Below are positions 7,930-14,978 of a stretch of DNA of 24,342 bases, one piece after another. The notes below the pieces were generated by a model. It did no database searches and was not told where the DNA came from. It saw only the letters and a list, made by a program, of their open reading frames with translations. Positions within the stretch are counted from its first letter, which is position 1, and the number at the start of each line of letters is the position of its first letter. The stretch covers positions 1-24,342 of the forward strand of contig DATJHM010000171.1 in NCBI GenBank assembly GCA_035493895.1, read 5' to 3'. The DNA comes from DATJHM01 sp035493895 (GTDB lineage Bacteria; Chloroflexota; Ktedonobacteria; Ktedonobacterales; Ktedonobacteraceae). A program made the translations under genes and the position numbers.

Positions 7930-9105
7930 TCAGGCAACAGAGCTGGTTTGTGCTACCCGGTGTTGAGCGAAGCGTGCCAGACGAAAGCGATCAAGAGGAA
8001 CTGGAGGAGGAGCATCCCGTAGCAAGCTGCCGAGAATTTCGCCGAGAAGTGGGCCAAATTTAAAGCCATGACCGGTGAGCCCGGTAGCAAAAGCGATGCG
8101 GGAGTCGTAAGGATGATAATCAAGGATAAAATGCTCATCGAGGCTGACATCGTACATACAACTGTCAACCTGGACCAGTTCCGCGTCCTGCAAAGCAGGG
8201 ATAAGCTGGTAGAGGCGCTGGGAAACCTGTTCGATGGCCTGTTGTTCAACAGGGAGATTGGAGTCGGGATCAATCGGCGTTCCGAAGCGATGAGAAGCGG
8301 CTTTTAACCAACAAGGGCCCCCTCCGGCACAGGTGTTGTGTAGCGGAAAGCCATAGAGATCGTCAGCGATAAAGGCCGGGAACGAATGCAGGGAAAAGGT
8401 TGAAGTTGGGAGATTAGCAAAATACAGTAAATATTGACGAGTAGCCTTGATAGGCAAGTGCAGATCGCCAAGGAGACGGTGGACCCATGGTCCTGTTGCT
8501 AACAGGAGGCGGTCGGCCGCCATAGTCGCGCCAGATGCCAGATGAACTTGCAAGGGACGGCGAGGATTGTCATACGCGATGTGTTCTACAGCTTGATTCT
8601 CTAAAATATGTCCACCGAGCGCTATAACGAGATCTTTCAATGCTTGTAAACAATTGGAAGCATGAAGCATACCAGCAGTGGTATTGTAAGTAAAAAGATC
8701 ATAGTTATGGATGGAAAATTGTGGGAAGCGGTAGGCGACCTCATAGGGAGAGAGCCGCTCGATAGGAAGACCTAAATTGCTCAGGATATGGTAAGCAGGT
8801 TTAGTTGTGTTGTCATCCTCATTGCCGAGGACCAGAACGCCAGTTTCAGTATACAGAGTTCGCTGTGAGGTCCGTTCCAGGTGGCGCCATTGTTGCAAAC
8901 TTAACTGTACCATCTTTGAATAGAGCATATCGGCCCCATATTCAAAACGTAGCAGTCGAGAGATACCATGGGAGGTAGCTCGACGATGGTCAACTTCTGC
9001 CTGTTCAAGGACCGTCACGTTCTTCATCCCTTGTTTGAGAAGAGCGTAGGCAGTTGAAAGTCCAACAATTCCTGCTCCTACGATAACAAAATGTTGTTGA
9101 GACAC
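7930..9105 (-). CDS. FAD-dependent amine oxidase, monomeric sarcosine oxidase / N-methyltryptophan oxidase family
   Basis: The 391-residue protein should oxidise a secondary or N-methyl amino acid, releasing formaldehyde or an aldehyde plus H2O2. The N-terminal FAD motif GAGIVG spans residues 10-15. SHGISR (45-50) matches the active-site His and Arg of monomeric sarcosine oxidase. K268 in PCWLKAASHRFG fits the conserved oxygen-activating Lys, and C316 in CMYDVSLDEHFILD fits the covalent FAD-binding Cys (K265 and C315 in the Bacillus enzyme). Length matches the family. The start is a GTG, with AAGGAGG 12 nt upstream and no nearby in-frame ATG. The substrate cannot be settled from sequence; sarcosine, pipecolate, N-methyltryptophan and fructosyl amino acids are possible. 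It is transcribed divergently from the EPSPS-like gene. Confidence 0.88.
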   Translation of the reverse strand: MSQQHFVIVGAGIVGLSTAYALLKQGMKNVTVLEQAEVDHRRATSHGISRLLRFEYGADMLYSKMVQLSLQQWRHLERTSQRTLYTETGVLVLGNEDDNTTKPAYHILSNLGLPIERLSPYEVAYRFPQFSIHNYDLFTYNTTAGMLHASNCLQALKDLVIALGGHILENQAVEHIAYDNPRRPLQVHLASGATMAADRLLLATGPWVHRLLGDLHLPIKATRQYLLYFANLPTSTFSLHSFPAFIADDLYGFPLHNTCAGGGPCWLKAASHRFGTPIDPDSNLPVEQQAIEQVSQRLYQLIPALQDAELVQVDSCMYDVSLDEHFILDYHPYDSRIAFATGLTGHGFKFGPLLGEILGSLLRDAPPPVPLDRFRLARFAQHRVAQTSSVA

Positions 9106-9125
9106 GATGATGGCTTGCCTCCTTA

Positions 9126-9349
9126 TTGTAGTGTAACTCGTCGATTATACCAGATATTACACTGAAAATCAATAATATTTTTGTTCGTCTTTAAAATAGT
9201 AGATTGATAAAATGTATATTTTGCGTGTGCTTTGTGAATTACAGTGCAATGCATTTGCAAGTTGAAGTGTAAATATCAGATACACGGTATAAAAACACAA
9301 GCTCAGGGAATGCGTTTCATTCTGTTGTAGTGTAATTGACACTTGTCAA
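9126..9349. promoter_or_regulatory. Cluster of AGTGTAA boxes in the divergent intergenic region
   Basis: The heptamer AGTGTAA occurs at 9130-9136, 9266-9272 and 9329-9335, and inverted at 9157-9163. Two copies extend to the 11-bp TTGTAGTGTAA (9126-9136 and 9325-9335). The inverted copy lies between the -35 and -10 of the oxidase promoter. The last copy adjoins a perfect palindrome, TTGACA-CT-TGTCAA (9336-9349). The pattern suggests binding sites for one regulator that controls the divergent genes. Confidence 0.45.
9144..9172 (-). promoter_or_regulatory. Candidate promoter of the FAD oxidase gene
   Basis: On the minus strand TTGATT (9172-9167) and a perfect TATAAT (9149-9144) are separated by 17 nt, with TGG before the -10 hexamer. 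The start codon at 9105 is 39 bp downstream of the -10. An inverted AGTGTAA box occupies the spacer. Confidence 0.65.
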
Positions 9350-9507
9350 AAAAAGATCTCTTGACGTCATATGTACAGATGGCTTACAGTAGGAGCGACA
9401 AGCATGCGAACTGTTTGCGAGAGGATAGATTGCTTTGTCGCCTTGTTTTGTGGCTCTGTCCTCGTGACATATTGTCAATCACTCATCATGAGATAAGAAG
9501 AGAGCAT

Positions 9508-10878
9508 ATGCAAGAGGAAACACAACATACGACTGCATTAGCTGAGCAAAAATTGTACATTGCGCCAACAAGCTTGCTTCTAGGTGAGCCAGATGTGCCA
9601 TCATCGAAATACTTTACCCTCCGTTATTTGTTAGCTGCGAGTCTGGCAGAAGGTGAAAGTCGTTTGTTATTTCCTGCTAAAAGTGACGATAGCGATGCGT
9701 TATTCCGTGGTTGTCGTGCGTTGGGAGCAGAATTGAGCTGGGAAGACGACCAGCAGCATGTGTTGCGTGTGCGTGGCGTTGGTCGGCCAGGGAGAGGCGT
9801 GCAGGCAGGGCCCGTGCGCATTGACGCAGGCAATGCGGGAGCGGTTTTGCGCTTGCTTCTTGGTCTGGCTGTCTTATTGCCCGAAGTCACATTTACCACC
9901 GAATATCCGCTTTCCCTGGGTAAACGTCCGAATCGCGAATTATTGGAGGCTCTGAGCTCGTTGGGTGCTGAATGTGAAGGAACGGGTCCGGAAGGATGTC
10001 TGCCCATTACGCTGCGTCGCGCGCAATTGCGTGGGGGAGCGGTGACGATTTCGGGGGCGCGCAGTTCGCAGTATTTGAGCTCCCTGCTCTTTCTGGCACC
10101 GTTGCTCGCTGAAGGTCTGGAGATTACCGTCGTGGATGGTTTGAAGTCGCAGCCGCTGGTGCGCGCGACGCTCACCGTGTTACACGAGGCGGGAATAGAG
10201 GTGACCTATGATGATAGCCTTCTGCATTTTGTGATTCCTGGTGGTCAGCAGTATCGGGCGCAAGAGTATGTCGTGCCGGGTGATTATCCCTCGGCGGCGG
10301 CACTGATTGCGGCCTGCGTGAGTTGCAATGATCCGGGCAGTCGCCTGCTTCTTTCGCGCCTCCATCCAGGTGAAGAGATAGGAGAGGATCTGCTGGCGGC
10401 CTTTCATGCTATGCATGCGGATCTGACGCGCGAAGGTGAGATGATTACCGTGCGTGGTGGGCGTCGTCTGCGCGGATTTGAGCTGGATGGGGATAAGGTG
10501 ATCGATTGTATCCCCGTGCTGGTAGCGGCAGCTTGTTTTGCTGAGGGCGAGAGCGTCTTCTATAATATTGAGAGCTTGCACTATAAAGAGTCTGATCGCA
10601 TCAATGATCTGTGCGCGGAACTGCGCCGGGCCGGTTGTGCGGTCTCGCCGGGGCAGGATACGATTATTGTCAAGGGGCGACCGCAGGGAGTTGAGGGGGG
10701 CGTGGAGGTTGACGGTCACCACGATCATCGTCTGCTGATGGCGCTCGCAATTGTGGCGTTGCGCAGTCACCGTGGTCTGACGTTGACGGGAGTGGAGCAT
10801 ATCGCCAAGAGTTATCCCGATTTTTTTGCGGTGTTGCGCACATTGGGGGCGGAGATTCGGGTGATTGCCAGGGAGTGA
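9508..10878 (+). CDS. aroA: EPSP synthase-like enolpyruvyl transferase
   Basis: EPSP synthase transfers the enolpyruvyl group of PEP to shikimate 3-phosphate. The 456-residue protein keeps most family residues: K34 and R39 in PSSKYFTLR, GNAG with R115, SSQ (186-188), S214, D333 in VIDCIP, KESDR (360-364), DHR (406-408) and K434 in AKSYPDFF. Two usual polar substrate contacts differ: the residue after K34 is Tyr, where Ser or Thr is normal, and the GNAGT motif reads GNAGA. This may reflect a distinct substrate or a divergent lineage. I place the start at the ATG at 9508, where homology begins. The open frame runs upstream to a TTG at 9343, but that lies inside a palindrome, and the added 55 residues look noncoding. 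It is not a MurA, since it lacks the MurA Cys loop. The gene symbol is tentative. Confidence 0.8.
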   Translation: MQEETQHTTALAEQKLYIAPTSLLLGEPDVPSSKYFTLRYLLAASLAEGESRLLFPAKSDDSDALFRGCRALGAELSWEDDQQHVLRVRGVGRPGRGVQAGPVRIDAGNAGAVLRLLLGLAVLLPEVTFTTEYPLSLGKRPNRELLEALSSLGAECEGTGPEGCLPITLRRAQLRGGAVTISGARSSQYLSSLLFLAPLLAEGLEITVVDGLKSQPLVRATLTVLHEAGIEVTYDDSLLHFVIPGGQQYRAQEYVVPGDYPSAAALIAACVSCNDPGSRLLLSRLHPGEEIGEDLLAAFHAMHADLTREGEMITVRGGRRLRGFELDGDKVIDCIPVLVAAACFAEGESVFYNIESLHYKESDRINDLCAELRRAGCAVSPGQDTIIVKGRPQGVEGGVEVDGHHDHRLLMALAIVALRSHRGLTLTGVEHIAKSYPDFFAVLRTLGAEIRVIARE

Positions 10879-10957
10879 GGTTGCCAGATTACATAAGCTC
10901 TGGCCACAGTGGGGATAGATTATTCCTATGGGGAGAGGAATTCACAGGCTCCCGATG

Positions 10958-11000
10958 ATGTACCAGGATTCTGTACATATCATAGTGGGAATGATACAAT
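10958..11000 (+). promoter_or_regulatory. Candidate promoter with overlapping inverted repeat
   Basis: TGTACA (10972-10977) and TACAAT (10995-11000) are 17 nt apart, upstream of the small gene at 11072. ATGTAC (10958-10963) and GTACAT (10973-10978) form an inverted repeat with a 9-nt spacer that covers the -35 hexamer, as an operator would. The rest of 10879-11071 shows nothing I can name. Confidence 0.35.
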
Positions 11001-11071
11001 AGCCATCGACACGCATGGAATTGCCTGGCGACGGTGGTGGGTGGGTGGCGGTGTTCAGTTGAAAGGAATAA

Positions 11072-11377
11072 GTGGTGTACAGGTTTAAAGGCTTTGATAG
11101 TGCAGAGTGCGGTAACACGATGGCCGCATTGGAGGCGGTGATCAATGCCTGGATGGAAGTGGAGCATCCTCGCATTCGTCAGATGTGCCAGAGTATGCGC
11201 GGTGAAGATATTCTGGTAAGTTTTGTCTATGAAGACACACGCGAACTGGAGCAGCGAGTTTCAGCGCAGGTGCATTCTGGTATTACTGGCGGCTTCCCGA
11301 GATTTTTTGATGACGAGGCAAATGAAGAGCGCCCGACGAGTCCGCGTATACCGGCGACTCCTCCGCCGATGCACTGA
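11072..11377 (+). CDS. Small soluble protein of unknown function
   Basis: I do not recognise this 101-residue protein. It begins with GTG GTG, either of which could be the start. AAAGGA at 11062-11067 is 4 nt from the first and 7 nt from the second. Residues 1-65 look like a compact strand-helix-strand fold: VYRFKGF, a helix around AALEAVINAWMEV, then EDILVSFVYED. This is vaguely like the small Cse60-type sporulation proteins, which is a weak guess. The C terminus (about 75-101) is Pro/Thr/Glu-rich and probably disordered. It has no signal peptide or TM segment. It sits 51 nt upstream of the radical SAM gene on the same strand, so the two may be cotranscribed. Confidence 0.6.
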   Translation: MVYRFKGFDSAECGNTMAALEAVINAWMEVEHPRIRQMCQSMRGEDILVSFVYEDTRELEQRVSAQVHSGITGGFPRFFDDEANEERPTSPRIPATPPPMH

Positions 11378-11428
11378 GGTTTGCCGTCATAGAGGCATCG
11401 TAGTAAGCGCATAATTTGAAGGATAAGC

Positions 11429-12703
11429 ATGGCAACTCCGTATCTTATTTATAGTACTCCCGATGGGGAGCTCTGTGAAGATCCGCGCCTCCAGGCGTTG
11501 GGCTTTGGTGGTCGTCCCTTGACGATGAACGATCTGATTCCGTTGCCTGATGGCGTAACACTTGCGATGATGCCTGATCGCCTCGCAGTCGGCTTGAAGT
11601 CCTCGGGAGAGCGCAAAGTGCTGGGTCGCGGTCGAGGCTGGGCCATGGCAGCTCTGCTCCCGATCGGCTATATGCGCACTCTGCTGCCCGATTATGAAAA
11701 GGTGGAAGGGACCGAGCCGCTGCCCTTCTTCGGTTATAGCGCAATTGCAGGCTACAAAGGTCGCTTGTACGTTGCGGCAGTGAAGACCGACGATCCGCAG
11801 AAGTGGCATCCGCGCTCGTTCCCGCGTCAGAAGCTCGAACGATTGGTGAGCGCGAAACAGGCGGCCTTTCCAGAGAATCGAATTATTGGTCAGCACGCGC
11901 ACTGTGCGCTGGACTACTCCTGTCCCACCGCGAGCAACCTCTTTTTTGAGCGCTGGGAGATGGCGATTGCGGTCTCGCCGGGCTGTAATGCGCGCTGTGT
12001 CGGGTGTATCTCCAAGCAAGAGGAAGAGGATCTGATCTCACCTCAGGATCGACTGACGTTTATTCCCACGGTCGAAGAGATCGTCGAAGTGGCCGTGCCG
12101 CACCTGGAGAAGGCAGAAGAGGCCATTGTGAGTTTCGGGCAGGGATGTGAAGGGGAGCCATTGTTGCAATGGAGGCGGATTGAGCAGGCGATCAGGGGGA
12201 TGCGTGCGCGTACGTCTCGTGGCGTGATTAATATCAATACCAATGGTAGCAACCCGCGCTGGCTGCAACGGCTGTACGATGCGGGATTAGATACGATCCG
12301 TGTCAGCACGATCTCAGGCCATCCCGAGACTTATACGGCGTATTATCGTCCACTTGGCTATACCTTTGAGGATATTAAAGAGTCGCTCAAGCGTGCCCGT
12401 GAGCAGGGATTGCATACATCGATTAATCTGCTCTCGTATCCTGGATTGATTGACCGGGAGCGCGAAGTGGAAGCGTTGCTCGCTTTTATTCGTGAGACGA
12501 ACCTGCACCTGATTCAGTTGCGCAACCTCAATATTGATCCCGAGGTCTTTTTGCCGCGTATGCCCGCGTTTGATACGATGGGGAAGGCGCTGGGAATGAG
12601 TGCCCTGATCGAGCTATTGAAGCGCGAGGTGCCCGAGGTCGAGCTTGGCAATTTCACGCGCCCGATCCAGCGCGCAAAAGAAGCGATTCCCAGCCAGGCA
12701 TAA
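11429..12703 (+). CDS. Radical SAM protein with a long N-terminal extension
   Basis: This 424-residue protein is a predicted [4Fe-4S] enzyme that cleaves S-adenosylmethionine to start radical chemistry. The cluster motif CNARCVGC gives C186, C190 and C193 (CX3CX2C). GCEGEP (239-244) matches the SAM-binding GGE-like region, and ININTNGS (267-274) the next core strand. The TIM-barrel core ends near residue 390, and there is no C-terminal SPASM-like Cys cluster. The first ~175 residues are not radical SAM; they include YLIYSTPDGELCEDPRLQA and a LPDGVTLAMMPDRLAVGL segment. I recognise no named domain there. The AAGGAT site at 11419-11424 precedes the ATG. Reaction and substrate are unknown. Confidence 0.85.
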   Translation: MATPYLIYSTPDGELCEDPRLQALGFGGRPLTMNDLIPLPDGVTLAMMPDRLAVGLKSSGERKVLGRGRGWAMAALLPIGYMRTLLPDYEKVEGTEPLPFFGYSAIAGYKGRLYVAAVKTDDPQKWHPRSFPRQKLERLVSAKQAAFPENRIIGQHAHCALDYSCPTASNLFFERWEMAIAVSPGCNARCVGCISKQEEEDLISPQDRLTFIPTVEEIVEVAVPHLEKAEEAIVSFGQGCEGEPLLQWRRIEQAIRGMRARTSRGVININTNGSNPRWLQRLYDAGLDTIRVSTISGHPETYTAYYRPLGYTFEDIKESLKRAREQGLHTSINLLSYPGLIDREREVEALLAFIRETNLHLIQLRNLNIDPEVFLPRMPAFDTMGKALGMSALIELLKREVPEVELGNFTRPIQRAKEAIPSQA

Positions 12704-12725
12704 TAGAGGGGTGGAAGGGGGCGAG

Positions 12726-13018
12726 GGGCAGGGATAAAGCGTAGGCAATACGCGTCAAGCGTCGAGGAAGGATGAGGTATTCGAGATGGCCGGAGGGGGA
12801 CGCGGATCGGCATAAAGCGCGATCCCCTACCTGTGCAAAAGGGCGAGAGAGTTGGGATTACATGTCCCCCGTGCCAAACGCGATCCGGTTTGGCTCAATA
12901 GAACAGGTAGGGGCTGTGGCTTGTCCCTGCCCGCGTGGCCCCACCGGCCATCTCGCCCTCAGGTTGATGCGTATTGGGCAGGGATAAAGCGTAGGCAATC
13001 CGCGTCAATCCGCGAGGA
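12726..13018. repeat. Nested palindromic intergenic element with flanking direct repeats
   Basis: A ~43-bp direct repeat (12726-12768 and 12976-13018) is spaced exactly 250 bp apart. Between the copies, three inverted pairs nest symmetrically: CAATACGCGTCAA at 12746-12758 with its mirror at 12964-12976 (one mismatch), CGAGATGGCCGG at 12782-12793 with 12944-12955 (perfect), and CCCCTACCTGT at 12824-12834 with 12903-12913 (perfect). The centre is a hairpin, GCCAAAC (12873-12879) with GTTTGGC (12888-12894). There is no ORF of credible coding quality inside. It fills nearly all of the space between the convergent radical SAM and DUF1186-like genes and could act as a transcript boundary. Confidence 0.8.
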
Positions 13019-13035
13019 GGCCTCCGGGTATGGGA

Positions 13036-13923
13036 TTATTTTTTGCGGCGATTTTTCTTACGGGCGGCTTTGGCCTGTTTGGCTTTATTTTTCTGGGTTT
13101 GCGTTTTAAAGGGTTTGGACCCGATATAGTTGCTGGTGGAAGGTGAGATCCTTTCTGTGGTGCCGCTTCTTATCGCCTGCTCTTGTGCGATCTGCACCAT
13201 TTTTTCAATCATAGATTCAGCTGTAAGAGGTTCACCCGACTCAAAGAGTGCTTTACGGCGTTTTTGTTCCTCGCCTGGTTCTTTCACGCCTATCTCGACC
13301 TGGAATGTGTCCCAGTCACCGACGATGGAAAGATCGACCCTCTCTTCTTGATAAGCCCTCTCGACATCTGGTAAGGCTTCGACGGCTTTCAGATGGAGCA
13401 AGTGACCGAGGATAAAGCCGTTCAGGTCATGCTCTTTTTGTTCGGTATTGAGCGTGGCGACCAGCGTTTGGATGCATTCGAGACGTGCTTCCGGGTGTTC
13501 CAGGCCAATTGTTTCGAAACAGAGAGCGGCAAAAGAGCGCGCATAAACATCGAGCGTTGAATCTGCGAGTAGAGAGTTGATGACTGGCATTGTTTTGGGG
13601 CCAATAGCGGAGTAGTATCTCGCTAAAGCAGGCATGGCCCAATCATTATCGTGATATTCCTTAAACAAGATGAGAAGTGGTTCGATGGCCTCTTCTGCCT
13701 TGAATTGGATTAATGCTTCTAGTGCGTAGACTGTGGCGGCGAAGTCGAGATCGCTAGAGCCTTCTTCGAGGAAATCCTTATCGGTTGCCATGCGAATGAG
13801 CTCGGGGATGTCCGCGCGGCTCAGGCCATATTCTTGCGCATAATCGGTACTCTCTATGTCCGTCTTCGGTTCCAACTCGCTGATATGGCGCAACCGTTCT
13901 ACTGGTTCGGTGTAGGTGCCCAT
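13036..13923 (-). CDS. DUF1186-like protein, paralog 1
   Basis: The 295-residue protein resembles the DUF1186 family: an all-helical, HEAT-like domain of unknown function. Landmarks are LSRADIPELIRMATD near residue 35, repeated helical units such as ALEALIQFKAEEAIEPLL and LLHLKAVEALPDVERAY, and the terminal core motif VGDWDTFQVEIG. Family members often end in a SEC-C zinc motif; here the C terminus is a Lys/Arg-rich tail (KQAKAARKKNRRKK) with no cysteines, which could bind nucleic acid or ribosomes. AAGGAG lies 6 nt before the ATG. It is the last of three tandem paralogs, 96 bp after paralog 2, and has its own upstream region nearly identical to that of paralog 2. Confidence 0.78.
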   Translation of the reverse strand: MGTYTEPVERLRHISELEPKTDIESTDYAQEYGLSRADIPELIRMATDKDFLEEGSSDLDFAATVYALEALIQFKAEEAIEPLLILFKEYHDNDWAMPALARYYSAIGPKTMPVINSLLADSTLDVYARSFAALCFETIGLEHPEARLECIQTLVATLNTEQKEHDLNGFILGHLLHLKAVEALPDVERAYQEERVDLSIVGDWDTFQVEIGVKEPGEEQKRRKALFESGEPLTAESMIEKMVQIAQEQAIRSGTTERISPSTSNYIGSKPFKTQTQKNKAKQAKAARKKNRRKK

Positions 13924-13947
13924 GGTGTTCTCCTTGTTTCCTCTCTA

Positions 13948-13971
13948 TTTATACAGGATGTATTCTCCTGT
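13948..13971 (-). promoter_or_regulatory. Inverted repeat ACAGGA-N7-TCCTGT beside a -10, paralog 1
   Basis: ACAGGA (13953-13958) and TCCTGT (13966-13971) form an inverted repeat with a 7-bp spacer, adjacent to TATAAA on the minus strand (13953-13948) preceded by a TG. The same repeat with the same spacing is found upstream of paralog 2, inside a duplicated ~95-bp leader. It is a candidate operator over the promoter. Confidence 0.4.
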
Positions 13972-14019
13972 TCATCTTTTGCTAGTAAATTGCAAGTCGT
14001 TTTTTAGTATAGCAGAAAA

Positions 14020-14856
14020 TTATTTTTTGCGGCGATTTTTCTTGCGGGCAGCTTTGGCCTGTTTGGCTTTATTTTTCCCCGCTTGTGGAGTAGAGGGTTT
14101 GCGCGCGAGATAGGGATTGGGAGCAGGGTGTTGTGGCTTTTCCTCCAGTGAAGAGGGAGCGGAGGAGAAATCGAGATCCTGAAAAAAGCTTTTTTTCGTC
14201 TCATCTGGTTCTTTCAGGCCCATGTCAACCTGAAAATCTTCCCAGGTACTCCCGAAGACGAGATCAACTTTATCCGCTTGAAATGCTTTCTCGACAGTTG
14301 GCACTGCTTCAACAGCATGTAGCGTTATCAGATCTTGGACGATTTCCCCATTCAACTCAGGATCTGCTGGTTCGGCATTGAGCACCGCAATGAACACCTC
14401 GATGCATTCTGAGCGTGTCTCTGGGTGTTGTTCGGCAATGCTGGTAATGATATCCCCTGCCAGCCCTTTCGCAAAAGGATCAGTTATTGTTGAGTCAAAG
14501 AGTATGGGGCGAATGGTGGGTATAGATCTGGCTGCGAAGGTAGTGTAAAAACGGATTAAGGCTGCTATTACCCACTCATCTTTAGCATGGTTCTTGAGCG
14601 GAGTAAGGAGTGGCTCAATGGCCTCTTCTGCGTGCAATTGTGTCAGCGCTTCCAGCGCGTAGATAGGGGCGGCTGCTTCAATGCTTTCAGCATCCTCTTG
14701 CAAAAAGTCCTCATCGCTTGCCAGACGAATGAGCTCGGGAATGTCTGCGCGGCTCAGGCCGAATTTTGTCACATAATCGATCTTTTCGATGTCAAACGAT
14801 GATTCTAATTCGCGAAAGTGAAGTAACTGATTGACTGGTTCGGTGTAGGTGCCCAT
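14020..14856 (-). CDS. DUF1186-like protein, paralog 2
   Basis: The 278-residue tandem paralog shares its N terminus (MGTYTEPV), the LSRADIPELIRLASD motif, the helical repeats around EALTQLHAEEAIEPLL and LITLHAVEAVPTVEKAF, and the Lys/Arg-rich tail with paralog 1. The last ~17 residues are identical even at DNA level except for a few bases, which suggests a recent duplication or gene conversion, while the middle has diverged more. The linker between core and tail is Ser/Pro-rich and shorter than in paralog 1. AAGGAG is 6 nt upstream of the ATG. Function is unknown; the absence of cysteines argues against a SEC-C zinc site. Confidence 0.78.
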   Translation of the reverse strand: MGTYTEPVNQLLHFRELESSFDIEKIDYVTKFGLSRADIPELIRLASDEDFLQEDAESIEAAAPIYALEALTQLHAEEAIEPLLTPLKNHAKDEWVIAALIRFYTTFAARSIPTIRPILFDSTITDPFAKGLAGDIITSIAEQHPETRSECIEVFIAVLNAEPADPELNGEIVQDLITLHAVEAVPTVEKAFQADKVDLVFGSTWEDFQVDMGLKEPDETKKSFFQDLDFSSAPSSLEEKPQHPAPNPYLARKPSTPQAGKNKAKQAKAARKKNRRKK

Positions 14857-14887
14857 GGTGTTCTCCTTGTTTCTTCTCTATTGCTAT

Positions 14888-14906
14888 ACAGGATATATTT
14901 TCCTGT
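14888..14906 (-). promoter_or_regulatory. Inverted repeat ACAGGA-N7-TCCTGT upstream of paralog 2
   Basis: ACAGGA (14888-14893) and TCCTGT (14901-14906) keep the same half-sites and 7-bp spacing as the copy upstream of paralog 1, although the spacer differs. Conservation of the half-sites over the spacer supports a binding site. TATAGC follows on the minus strand as a possible -10. Confidence 0.4.
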
Positions 14907-14944
14907 CCATTCTCTAGTAGTAAATTGCAGGTCGTTTTTTAGTA

Positions 14945-14968
14945 GAGCAAAAAATCCCTTTTTCGCTC
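14945..14968 (-). terminator. A/T-rich hairpin after paralog 3
   Basis: On the minus strand GAGCGAAAAA pairs with TTTTTTGCTC over ten positions around a 4-nt loop, just past the stop of paralog 3. The T-rich arm could act as the U-tract of a terminator read from paralog 3. The GC part of the stem is short, so this is a weak call. Confidence 0.35.
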
Positions 14969-14978
14969 ACCTGATTAT

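Noticed and set aside
9343..9507. Upstream TTG-initiated extension of the EPSPS-like gene
   Set aside because: The TTG lies in a palindrome without a ribosome-binding site, and the 55 added residues precede the point where the family begins.
12772..13109. Small open frames within the palindromic element
   Set aside because: They arise from the GC-rich repeats; none has a ribosome-binding site or a recognisable domain.
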